A DNA stretch of 64,000 bases from Selaginella moellendorffii. Taxonomy: Eukaryota; Streptophyta; Lycopodiopsida; Selaginellales; Selaginellaceae. Below the pieces are notes generated by a model. It ran no database searches. It saw nothing but the letters and a program-made list of their open reading frames with translations, and was not told where the DNA came from. Shown here piece by piece: positions 21,430 to 31,173 of the stretch. The first letter of the stretch is position 1, and every line of letters begins with the position of its first letter. The stretch lies in the NCBI RefSeq assembly GCF_000143415.4, contig NW_003314426.1, forward strand, positions 1 through 64,000, written 5' to 3'. Made by a program: the position numbers and the translations under genes.

Positions 21430-21855
21430 GGTGGACTCTGGTCAGTGTTAACATTGTGAGTCGTTGCTGAAAGCACAAAAGAGATTGAGGAGTCGTTACT
21501 GCACTTATCCAACGGCTGGAGCCTAGAATGCGCACATCAGCTGTCCGTCAATGGATTCACAACAAACTTGTTACAATTGCATGCTCACCTCCTTCCGCCT
21601 CGCCAACAGTAGGCCGCAAACCAGCAGCGCACTCACCTCTGCCCTTGCCAGACGATCACGGCAGCCCTAGATTTGGAATCTAAGCTGCATTGAGGATCGA
21701 CGCGCTCCTCCGGCTCCCTTGGGCTTTGCCAATAGTAGGGTACAAGAATACAAAAAGGCCACGTCGGATAGAGTTTAGGGCAGACGTGGCACCTTTGGTC
21801 ACCTTTTGTGGCCCTTCTACATTTCCACGGAATACGAGTCATTTTTTAGGGTATC
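21430..21855. promoter_or_regulatory. Shared upstream region of divergent kinase and phosphatase genes
   Basis: The 426 bp between two start codons pointing outward must hold both promoters, unless one gene relies on distant elements. It is GC-richer than the surroundings and is kept nearly unchanged in block B (45692-46117). It contains ACGTGG/CCACGT cores (for example GCCACGTCGG near 21760 and GACGTGGC near 21783), which resemble plant G-box/ABRE-type bZIP sites. No clear TATA box was seen. Function is inferred from position. Confidence 0.55.
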
Positions 21856-22443
21856 ATGAAGAAGACACTCATTCTCGATCTAGACAATACACTGGTATAC
21901 GCTCATAAGGATCTCGTCTCTTCTGTAGATTTCAGCATGGAATTCGACGATGATGCACCACTCCACATCATGAAGAGACCAGGCGTAGATGAATTTCTGG
22001 GGAAGGTTTCAAAAGTGTACGATATCGTGGTGTTTAGTGCCGCCCAGGAGAAGTATGTCAACCTTGTGGTTGACCATCTGGATCCTACTGGGGGGCTTGT
22101 GTCAAGGAGGCTACATGGTGGCAATTGCGTTGTTCTAAAGGACGGGACGAAAGTCAAGAATCTTGACCATGTAGGGTTTCGGGATTTCAAGCGGGTGGTG
22201 GCACTGGATGACATTGTTGACTTCTACCAAGGTCATCAAGAGAGCGTGGTGGTGGCTCCAAAGTTTGAGGGGTCAAAGGATGACCACTTCTTGGCAGATG
22301 TAACCCCGTTCCTTCTTGCGCTGTCAAAGTGTGTGGATTTTACCAAAGTTATCCATCGCTGGAATATTGGACAATGTGTGGAGAAGCAAGGCAAATTGTA
22401 CGTCCTAGATCCATTCGATGATGAATGGGTTGTTTTTAACTGA
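21856..22443 (+). CDS. FCP1/SCP-type (HAD) protein phosphatase, block A copy
   Basis: Intronless 195-codon frame from ATG at 21856. Residues 8-12 are DLDNT, the DxDxT nucleophile motif of the FCP1/SCP branch of the haloacid dehalogenase superfamily. VVFSAAQEKY (58-67) fits motif II. LKDGTKVKNL (94-103) and the acidic VALDD (115-119) fit the rest of the fold. The family dephosphorylates phospho-serine, classically in the RNA polymerase II C-terminal domain, but the substrate here is unknown. At 195 residues it is essentially a bare catalytic domain with no targeting signal seen. It differs from the block B copy by one residue that I noticed (Ile vs Thr in the HRW context). Confidence 0.85.
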   Translation: MKKTLILDLDNTLVYAHKDLVSSVDFSMEFDDDAPLHIMKRPGVDEFLGKVSKVYDIVVFSAAQEKYVNLVVDHLDPTGGLVSRRLHGGNCVVLKDGTKVKNLDHVGFRDFKRVVALDDIVDFYQGHQESVVVAPKFEGSKDDHFLADVTPFLLALSKCVDFTKVIHRWNIGQCVEKQGKLYVLDPFDDEWVVFN

Positions 22444-22732
22444 TTATTGTATTTTGTAATAAATGTTATAATTTTTCTGCCAAAGTGTAGTTTATGCAAA
22501 TGAATCTTAGTGAACGTTTGAGCTCAGGATTTCCTACATGTCTCATGTAAAACAAAATGGTAAAACAAGAAAAACAGCACACCAAATTTTCAAGCTCTTT
22601 TGCCAAGGAAATCCCCTTTACATTGAGAGCCCACAGCTTTGCAACACCCCCATAGGAGCCTGTTGTTTAGTGCCTATGTGAAGCTATTGACAAAAAATGT
22701 GATGATCCATATGAAGCTCTTCACAGGATCAT

Positions 22733-22766
<34 letters not shown>

Positions 22767-22778
22767 TGTGTCTTTGCC

Positions 22779-23825
22779 ATGACATCCAGCGAAGTAGTAA
22801 GAGGAGTGATCGCGGTGCCTCCTGCAGGCATCTCCACGCCAAATCGCGACTCTTCTGCGCCAATGTGGTGATTCCAACTCCCTCCCGCGAGGGAAGCTCT
22901 TGAACCGCCGCCTGGCCGCCACCCTCGACCTACGCCACCACCCCTTGTTCAGCAATCTCCTCATCCTCATGTATGGCAAGTGCTCCAGCCTCCCGGACGC
23001 ATGGTCCGTCTTCCACGATCTCGTCCACAAGAACGCCTTCTCCTGTAACATCGTGATCTCGACGCTCTGCGCAAACGGCCAGAGCGCGCAAGCGATTCAT
23101 CTCTTCCTCGCCCTCGCCAGCGATTCAGTCGTCCGCCCCACCCACGTCTCGTTCGTCGCCGCGAAAAGAGTGCTTGGATTGTTCTCGGAGTCACTGGGAC
23201 TGGAAAGTGGTGCTCTGGAGGAAGCTTTTGGAGGAGAGAGGCATGCGATGAGGATGAACTACTATCCACCTTGTGCGGAGCCGGAGCTTACAATCGGACT
23301 GGACGCTCACGCGGATCCAAACGGTTTCACTATACTCCAGCAGGACACCAGGGTGAAAGATGGCCTCCAGATTGTACACTGTGGAGCGTGGGTGCCGATC
23401 AAACCTCTGCCTGGCGCCTTTGTTGTCAACATTGGAGATCAACTTCAGGTAAGCTTTCTTTCGATCGTCATAGTCGTGCATGCATGAGATTTCCAGGTTT
23501 TGATTGTGTGTTATTCAGATTCTTTCCAATGATGCGTACAAGAGTCTCCATTGCTTCATTCTATGGGCCAGCAGAAGATAGTCACATTGCTCTGCTGGCG
23601 CAGCTGGTCACTGACGAAGCGCCTGCTTGCTTCAAAGATAGCGTGATCATCGACGAACACAAAGCCAACAAATCCGATCCCACAACGGATTTCATGGATA
23701 CTTTGCTTGAGCACAGACGAGATGACCAAGAGGTTGTCAAAGCCACCTTGTCTGCATCTCGTTTAGGTTATGGTCATCCCACTCATTTCCATCCCTCCCT
23801 TAGCCATACATCTGTGGGTTGTTGA
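22779..23825 (+). pseudogene. PPR / 2-oxoglutarate oxygenase chimera, block A copy (broken)
   Basis: The first part matches the PPR gene at 16922-16191, with a roughly 10-nt deletion after GISTP that shifts frame. The usable frame runs from about 22815 and has no ATG before the PPR motif LLILMYGKC. At 23161 the PPR sequence stops and 2OG-Fe(II) oxygenase sequence begins (KRVLGLFSESLGL), with MNYYPPC, the HxD iron ligands in LDAHADPNG, and NIGDQLQ before an intron at 23449. In exon 2, a 41-nt deletion compared with block B removes the distal iron-binding His and shifts frame before the RVS segment that binds 2-oxoglutarate. This copy cannot encode an active oxygenase. Confidence 0.75.
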
Positions 23826-25016
23826 TGCAATAGCTAATGCAGAGGGTCTCAATCTTTCATACAGCCGCCTTGCTCTATTGATTTGATCCAACATAGAAAA
23901 CTGGTGACATGCCAGAAAGAAACGAAGTATACATGTAACGAAACAAATCAAGGAATTCTTTTCTGCTTTCTTTCCTTCTGGCAAGTCAATAATTTTCAGC
24001 TGGATCGAACCAACAAAGCAAGGTGGGAGATGTCTGAAGTTCTTAGAAAGATTGAAATTGTTGGCGGAGGTGCAACTTAATGAAACGTACCACATGTTCT
24101 AATTGTCTTGCTCTCATTCGATGAGCAGACTAGTATGAAGAAAGGATGACAAAAACCTCCTGTTGTTTACGAAGTTCTTGGAATTGTCATGTATGGCTCG
24201 CAAAAGCACAAAAAGCTTCAAGACTTGACCTTCCTACTTGATTTCTTTAAAGCACCGCATGGCACAGACTACAAACAAAGATTTAAGACTGGTTTAAATT
24301 ATGAAATCAAGATTTACCTTCAAAGTGCTTGCAAGAGCTACAATGCAGCCAACCACGGCCAACAGTAACTGCTTCTCGTCCGAAATAGAAGTTTCAGAAA
24401 TAAACCATGCTAGGATGTTCAGGCGTAGTGCTATCTGGTATTAGTGTTAGTGACGACAAGTAAAACACTGAGCTTTCCAACAGAAAAGAAACAGCATCGG
24501 AAGTATGCCCAAGGAGAATTAACAGTAAACTTCCCGGAAAGTTTTGCGAAAATAAGATAAATACTATCACGAACCTGCAATAGAGAAGATTAGTATTTCT
24601 TCTCGATGGAATTTTATTATGTTGGAGTCCAAGAACGAGATGATCCTACACAATACAAGAAGTTTCCCGGTCAGCACCGAACTGAGAAACATAATCAACC
24701 TAAATTATGCACAGATAAAAAAAATTCAAGAGTATCAGTGTTAGTTGCGATTGCTGACACTCCTCACAAAGAAATGGAACATATTTCTTTAATAACTGCT
24801 CTGGGTTTCCTAGCTGGTTAATTTCTTGTGAGAATAATAAAACTCAAACTTACCATCGGGACCTTCCACAAAGCATATTGGAATTCGCGAAGGCTCAACA
24901 TTTTGGAGTTGTCAGATATCATAGCTGCTTCTAGCATTAAATCAGTTCGAATGTGATCCTACACTGCAATTTATAGTTCACGTCGGTATACCACACATCT
25001 TGAACAAAATAGCTCG
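23826..25016 (-). other. Exon-like pieces of an unrecognised gene (block A)
   Basis: Inverted counterpart of 42341-43540. On the minus strand it shows short open stretches bounded by GT/AG: DHIRTDLMLEAAMISD...FQYALWKVP near 24960-24860, and ALRLNILAWFISETS...IVALASTLK near 24440-24320. I cannot name the gene. A 14-nt deletion compared with block B near 24670 breaks the middle piece. Confidence 0.35.
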
Positions 25017-25099
25017 GGAGATGCAACAGCATGGTGTCCACGGCTGGCTTCTCGTAGGATCCATGCATCTCATCTCAAGTGGGCAGAGATCAAGTGGAA

Positions 25100-25817
25100 T
25101 GTTGATGAAGTGCGGTGAAGTAGACTGAACGATGCTTGTTTGAGTGAATCGACATAGTGGGATTTCTCGAATTATGTCTCCCAGGCCTTCCCACTTGAGA
25201 AATTCCAGAGTCGTGTGAATGGCCTTCTCTTTGGTTCTCAAAACTGTTTTTTGGAAATGCTTGTCTATAATGTGTTTAGGTAACTCTATTTCTCTTTTAG
25301 CTTCAACTACACCTCCAGTAGCACCATTATCAGATCTAGCCCCTAACTCGGGCCCAACACCCCCGTCAGGTGCACTTGGGCACTGCCTCGTAATGTAATT
25401 AGTTTTTGCCATATTTTGTGAATATGTTAAGAGTAGTGGCATTTGTGGTTGTGGTTGCAATGGTAGTGACGACAATCGCGCTGCTGGTGGTGATGATGGT
25501 GGTGGTGGTGGTGGTAATAATGGCGATGATGGCAATGGTGGTAACGGTGGTGATGACGGTGGTGGTGATGGTGGTGATGACAGTGGAGGTAATGGTGGTG
25601 ATGAAGGTAGAGGTGGCAATGGTGATGGCAATGGTAATGGTGGTGGTGGCAAAAATGGGGGTGCATGTGGACTAGAGTTATCTGGTTGTGAAGACGGCAG
25701 AGTTGTCGCTGTGGAAATCTCTATCTAAAGGTCAACTTGATTGTCGTCCTGGATCTCATCTTCCTCATGTTTTCTCTTTGATCCAACATCCTTCTCCTTT
25801 TGTAGTTGCTTCCGTTT
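25100..25817 (-). pseudogene. ParB-like/methyltransferase gene, copy 2 (5' part only)
   Basis: Minus-strand copy of exon 1 of the gene at 10750. The splice acceptor TTTTCAG precedes 25817. The proline-rich linker and the region through EFLKWEGLGDIIREIPLC are open, where copy 1 has TGA stops: CGA codons are kept here at the positions of 11089 and 11398. The TAG after QVDL (25728-25726) is shared with copy 1. The gene is cut just after SPHFIN and joined to the remnant inverted arm of block A, so no ParB box or methyltransferase part remains. Confidence 0.75.
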
Positions 25818-25869
25818 CTGAAAATAAAAAAAACTCAATATAAATTAAAAATGCATAAGAAGCGAGGAC

Positions 25870-26348
25870 TTTGGGGCGTGGACTTGGTGCAGGAGCCAGT
25901 TCGCTGGCGAACTAGCCCTCCCCCCAATGCCAAGTCCAAGTGCCCGGGCTGGGCATTTGGCGCGGGCCGGTGAAGGTGCTTGGGGGGGGGGCCGGTTCGC
26001 CGGCAAACTGGCCCTCCCCCCAGTGCCAAGTCCAAGCGCCTAGTCCGGGCACTTGACACGGGCCAGTCAAGGCACTTGGGGGAGGGCCAGTTCGCCAGTG
26101 AACTGGCCTGCCCCCAAGTGCCTTTGCCGGCCCCACGCGGAGTGCCTAGGCATGGGCACTTGGCGCGGGCACCGGTTCGCTGGCGCACTGATGCCTGCCC
26201 GGCCTGGGCACTTGGCAGTGGCGGTGCTGGGCAGCGGTGGCCCTGGGCAGTGGCGGTGCTGGGCGTGGCATGGCATGGGCGCGGCAGCACTGGGCATGGC
26301 GGTGATGGGCAGTGGCAGCCCTAGGCAGTGGCAGCACTGGGCGTGGCA
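25870..26348. repeat. GC-rich repeat block, inverted copy
   Basis: Counterpart of 10031-10690, with the same GGGCCAGTTCGCC/GGCGAACTGGCCC near-palindromes and CACTTGG boxes. It runs into the assembly gap. It lies between the ParB-like gene copy 2 and the MULE copy 2, as in arm 1. Confidence 0.85.
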
Positions 26349-26856
26349 NNNNNNNNNNNNNNNNNNNNNNNNNNNNNNNNNNNNNNNNNNNNNNNNNNNN
26401 NNNNNNNNNNNNNNNNNNNNNNNNNNNNNNNNNNNNNNNNNNNNNNNNNNNNNNNNNNNNNNNNNNNNNNNNNNNNNNNNNNNNNNNNNNNNNNNNNNNN
26501 NNNNNNNNNNNNNNNNNNNNNNNNNNNNNNNNNNNNNNNNNNNNNNNNNNNNNNNNNNNNNNNNNNNNNNNNNNNNNNNNNNNNNNNNNNNNNNNNNNNN
26601 NNNNNNNNNNNNNNNNNNNNNNNNNNNNNNNNNNNNNNNNNNNNNNNNNNNNNNNNNNNNNNNNNNNNNNNNNNNNNNNNNNNNNNNNNNNNNNNNNNNN
26701 NNNNNNNNNNNNNNNNNNNNNNNNNNNNNNNNNNNNNNNNNNNNNNNNNNNNNNNNNNNNNNNNNNNNNNNNNNNNNNNNNNNNNNNNNNNNNNNNNNNN
26801 NNNNNNNNNNNNNNNNNNNNNNNNNNNNNNNNNNNNNNNNNNNNNNNNNNNNNNNN
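26349..26856. other. Assembly gap (508 N)
   Basis: A run of N inside the GC-rich block. Reading frames that cross it have no meaning. In arm 1 the homologous position holds only a short GCCGCCACTGCC-type stretch, so the true length here is unknown. Confidence 1.
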
Positions 26857-27662
26857 GAGGAGTAGAAAACTTACTCTTGGTGGCATTCTGTTTGTTGCTG
26901 ATGGATCCCACAGTCACTCCCAATCTCCCACTCTCATTACATTCTGCAAATATTTGCTAGCAATGTACAATTTCTATTCTGTCCTAGATTTGATCACGTG
27001 ACAAAGTCCTTTTGAGTTGTAATTTAATAATTGAGGTGTGCTTTAATATGATTATGCCATAATGTGGAAATAATGTCACAAACACATGTGTTGAATTGAT
27101 GATAGTACGAAATTATAAATGAGAATTATGTGTTTCTTGCAAGTAATAGCATCTTGCAGAAAATATAAGATTATTAAATCGTAAGGTGTTATTTCCAAAG
27201 CAATGTATATAGATAATTTACTATAGGTGATAGATGGTAGTACAAAGATGGAATATATTTAAATGAGTTCAGAAGAATGTGATGATTTTTGGCTTTAATG
27301 AAGTACTGAAAATATGTACAATATTTAATTTGTTTGGCAACAGTTGGTTAATGGTAGATCCTAGAATAAAATCATTCATATCTTTCATATTATGGCATAT
27401 GCTTGAGGTGATATTTCTTTCCGTTCTACCAAAAGTTAGTCCATATAATAAATTTGAGCATGTTTTTGAATTCAATGTATACAAACTTTTAATATTGTAC
27501 AACATAGTTCTATATACTTCATATAGAATTTATTATAACAACATTATTCGATGTTAGATCCTAGAATAAAATCGCCCTTTCTTTTCACATAATGGCATAG
27601 CACATGTTTGAGGTGACATTTCTTTATAAAAGTTCAAAGTTCCAAAACCTAAAGGCAACAAA
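26857..27662. other. AT-rich spacer upstream of MULE copy 2
   Basis: Inverted counterpart of 9237-10030. No gene seen. It should include the upstream region of the MULE transposase. Confidence 0.6.
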
Positions 27663-30600
27663 ATGGAGAGTTTCCTTTTGCATTACCAAGATCACCCACT
27701 GCTTTTTTTCTCTCAAAGTCTTATTTTAGAAAGTTTTTGTTGCCGATGTTTTGATCTTTCTCTTAGTTCTATTTCATTGGAGGGTGTGATTCGCAACAAC
27801 ATTGGTGTAGTTGAACAATCAAAGTTTCTTCTTTCAGGTGTAGGTGAAGGTGGACAACATTGGGATTTGCAACATTCCAAGTAGAAGGAGATTCGAGTTT
27901 TTGGATCTCCAATCAAAGTGCGAGGCTACAATTCTGCCAAAGTGAATGTGAAGCAAGAGTCGGTCGTCATTATTTCTTCCTCTTTTAGTTCTAATGGAGA
28001 TTTTAGTCCAATGTGAGCTACGAATTTCCAAATTCGAACTTCACCGATATTCAAAGTTGTTTGCAATGCTTTCCAGTTTTCCCGCTTCTCTATTGACGTG
28101 TGTTCCTTTCTGCATAGGCCCGTTAGCGAGCTCCCATTTACATACAATGGCAATATCTTCTTTGAACTACCACCTTTTGTCAACTCAAAACAAAAGGGGA
28201 TGGAGACAAAGCAGGACGTTCACAATTGGTGCAAGATCAAGACCACACATTTCCAGCATTTCAAAGGCATAGTGTCCATGGTTCATTGTGGTGGGTATTT
28301 GGATTGTGTGAATAAAGCATGCAATCGAGAGCGTGGTAAAAACTCCATATTTTTTTAAGGATCTGCAACCAATCCTCCCATCTGTGACACCATTGGTGTT
28401 GGATTCAAGTGTTAGTTTTGCAAGAATGCTCCATTGTGTTGTGCCATTTGTGGGGCCAAGATATACTATTTTCTTCCATGGGATGGAGAGGCTAGTAGAG
28501 CTACAGTACATATTGGCACACACACACATCCAATGCAGGAAGGGATACAAAGGAGTTCTCTCAACCGTTTCAAAGATGCAGTCTAGATAGAGACTATGAG
28601 AAACTTATCTGCAACTCTGAAGTATGTTCAGAAGACAGTGCTTAAGGATTTTATCACAAACACTTTACTTGATCCAAACTGCAAGAATACTCAACTGGAT
28701 AAGACTAGCTTGCGAGAGTTACTATGACATGTGCAATCTACAACTAGCCTCAGGAGGTATGAAAATATTATTACATATTTTTCAATAATATCTCTCTTAT
28801 ATTTTGTTTTATTTATGATAAAATCTTGGATGTGTGAATCTCGAGAGGGGAAACTCCAATAAAAAATCAACTCAATCCTTGAACTAAAATGGATTTGTCC
28901 CTACGAGTTTATCCATACGAGTTTATTTCCAGAACAAGTCACTAGTGAGCAAGAGTGCCCTTTTGTTTTCAAAATGTCTACCATAGGCCCTACCTTTGGT
29001 GTGGATCTTGTTTCCTGAATGGATTTGTCTGGTTCAAGTGACCTTGCTAATGCATGGGTACATTTTGACCATATGGAGCGAATGGTGGGTTGGACAACCA
29101 TGGGAGCTTATGTGTATAACCTGGGGTAGTTTTTTTTCTCATTATCTTAAAATGGTTTTAAGTATTGCCCTTTTCACAGGCTACATTGTAACTTAACAAT
29201 TGCAACAACAAAGTTTAAAGTACAAGACTAGATGGCTCAGGAAATATTTTGGAAGTCCCTCTTTGACATTGTATTAAAACGGACTGGTAAGCCTGCCAAC
29301 TTTCGTGGTTTCATGGCAGATGGGGTTGGGGCTCATTGGAATGGTGTCTGGGTAGTCTTTGGGAATGGTCAACCCCTACGAGGTCGTGAGAGGATTTGTG
29401 AATTCCATTAGGCTCAAAACATAAACGAACACTACCACCTTATTAAGCTAGATTTCTAATTAGCATTTAAGAAGTTGTGCAAACAATGGTAGGCTACACC
29501 TTCTGAAGAAAAGCACGAGGCAAAAACAAATGAGATTTGAATGTGATGGCGTGAAAAATAGCCATACTAACGTAAGTTGTCTACCACAACTTGAGTCATG
29601 GTTGGGGTGGTGGGAAATTAGAATGTTCCAATGGGGACATCACTCTTTTCAGATTGGTTTTTCTTTTTTTCCTCTCTTTTTATTACTTTTTAATATCATC
29701 TTTTTATAAGGATCAACCACTTGAGGATCTTGCATACACCCCAACTTTGAATCTCTCAGAGAGTAAACATTAGAGCTGGCATTCCTTTAAGGCAGGGAAA
29801 GGGAAGATGAGTGTATATGAAGCATGTCTATCAAATTTGATACACGTTGTAGAGCAGTCTTCAAAAGCCTTGGCATTTGAGGAAGGAAGATACATGGGAA
29901 CAGGACCTTCGGTTGAGATGTTACAAGAAGAAAGTGACTCCACCAGCACAAACAGTGGCAACTACAGTGGAGGAAGTGGTCCATGGAACATCTATGGAGT
30001 ACACTCCTCAGGCTTCTATTGGTGATATGAAGACCGTCCGCTCAAAGCGTCGCTTTTCCTTTGCTGGTGAAGATGTTAACACAGATCTTGGAGCAAAAAG
30101 CTCTCACAAGCCTGATGTTGAGTATCATTCTGCTCCAAGACATCACCCCCCAACCGAGCCACCTCAAGTGGCTGATGAAGAAAGTGCATCACAATAAGTT
30201 GAAATTTCTTATCGTAGCGTGGAGCCGAAGCAATGGGCAATCCATCGAGTGCCAGCAAAATCAAATGTAAAGTGTGTGGGGATGCTTCCGAGGGGCAAGT
30301 GTTGGGCTTGGATCCGTGGTGACAAGTCTGCTTCTGTTCCAGCCCCATGTTTCCATGGGGAACGAAAGCAAGCAGGATTTTCAAGATGGTGTTGGTTATA
30401 TTGCTGCAACATTGATGTCAACCATACAAAGTGGCTTGAAGACACTATAGAGACTAAACCTGATGCAGTACCTAAAGAATGGCCGGTTGCTAATGGGGTT
30501 GCGTTCACCTTGGATGAGATTGAAAACCTTGAGAAATTTAGTTTGAATCTTGAAAGGAGAGTTGGAGACATGAGTGATAAAACCAAGACTGTTCCTACAG

Positions 30601-30977
30601 AGATGCATAGGAGGCCAACGAGAAAAGGTAAGGCAGTTAAATTTATTAGTACCATCTCCAAACAGAAGCAAGGTAAAATAAACTTGGCTCAAACACTTGA
30701 GTATAAGATTCTCTCTATGAAGTACATTATTGCGCTTGCAAAGGAGTACATAGTCAAAATAGAAGGTGGAGAGTGCACAATTGCCATTCAAGACTTTCCT
30801 TCTTGCACATGTCCAGACTTTACGAAACGTGAGGAACATGGGAAGGCATATGCTTCTTGCAAGCATATGTACTACATCTTCATCAGCATCTTGCACCAGG
30901 ATCCTAAAGTGGATATTCATATACACCAAGCAAGCCTCACTATTGCCGAGTTGCAGAAAACTTTTGGAGCTAATTAG
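27663..30977 (+). pseudogene. Mutator-like (MULE) transposase relic, copy 2 (most complete)
   Basis: The longest copy. It starts MESFLLHYQD at 27663. A Cys-rich N-terminal region with GTHTHP (near 28540) fits a WRKY/FLYWCH-type zinc finger. The core around 29233-29440 reads MAQEIFWKSL...GFMADGVGAHWNGVWVVFGNG...RERICEFH, in line with MULE DDE cores. The 3' frame 30219-30977 (252 codons, open) ends in a SWIM zinc finger, CTCPDF followed by ASCKH (30799-30870), the usual C-terminal finger of MuDR-type transposases. Stops interrupt the middle (for example near 28358, 28410, 28585, 29025 and 29410). The family cuts and pastes DNA through terminal inverted repeats; I could not delimit them. Confidence 0.7.
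30670..30799 (+). repeat. Left arm of a local inverted duplication
   Basis: About 130 bases from AAGGTAAAATAAAC to AGACTTTC in the SWIM-coding end of MULE copy 2. They recur inverted at 31045-31173, separated by about 245 bp. The inverted arm is absent from copy 3. Confidence 0.9.
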
Positions 30978-31044
30978 ATTTTCCAGCACTATCGATGTTT
31001 ATTCTCTATCAATAATATAAATTTAAATAAAATATAAATTAATA

Positions 31045-31173
31045 GAAAGTCTTAAATAGCAATTTTATACTCTCCACCTTCTATTTTAACTATGTACTCC
31101 TTTGCAAGCACAATAATGTACTTCGTGGACAGAATCTTATACTCAAGTATTTGAGCCAAGTTTATTTTACCTT
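31045..31173 (-). repeat. Right arm of the local inverted duplication
   Basis: Reverse complement of 30670-30799 with several substitutions. In copy 3 (near 52540) the sequence runs straight from TAATATAAATT to ACCTTATATAATT without this segment, so it was inserted in copy 2 or deleted in copy 3. RNA across the region could fold into a long hairpin. Confidence 0.88.

Larger units (their letters stand above)
18955..25100 (+). mobile_element. Block A: duplicated gene-carrying segment with a remnant inverted end
   Basis: The whole stretch is the inverted counterpart of block B (about 42260-48616). Over 20071-22443 the two align without an indel (A = 67547 minus B). Its left arm (about 19131-19793) recurs inverted as only about 80 bases at 25017-25098, where the sequence is cut and joined to the ParB-like gene copy 2. 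It carries a kinase, a phosphatase and a PPR-oxygenase chimera. Whether it moved as a transposon or was copied by rearrangement is not settled; I found no target duplication. Confidence 0.6.

Noticed and set aside
26053-27001. Long frames of 200-270 codons across 26349-26856
   Set aside because: They consist mostly of N from the assembly gap; the same applies to frames across 54025-54544.
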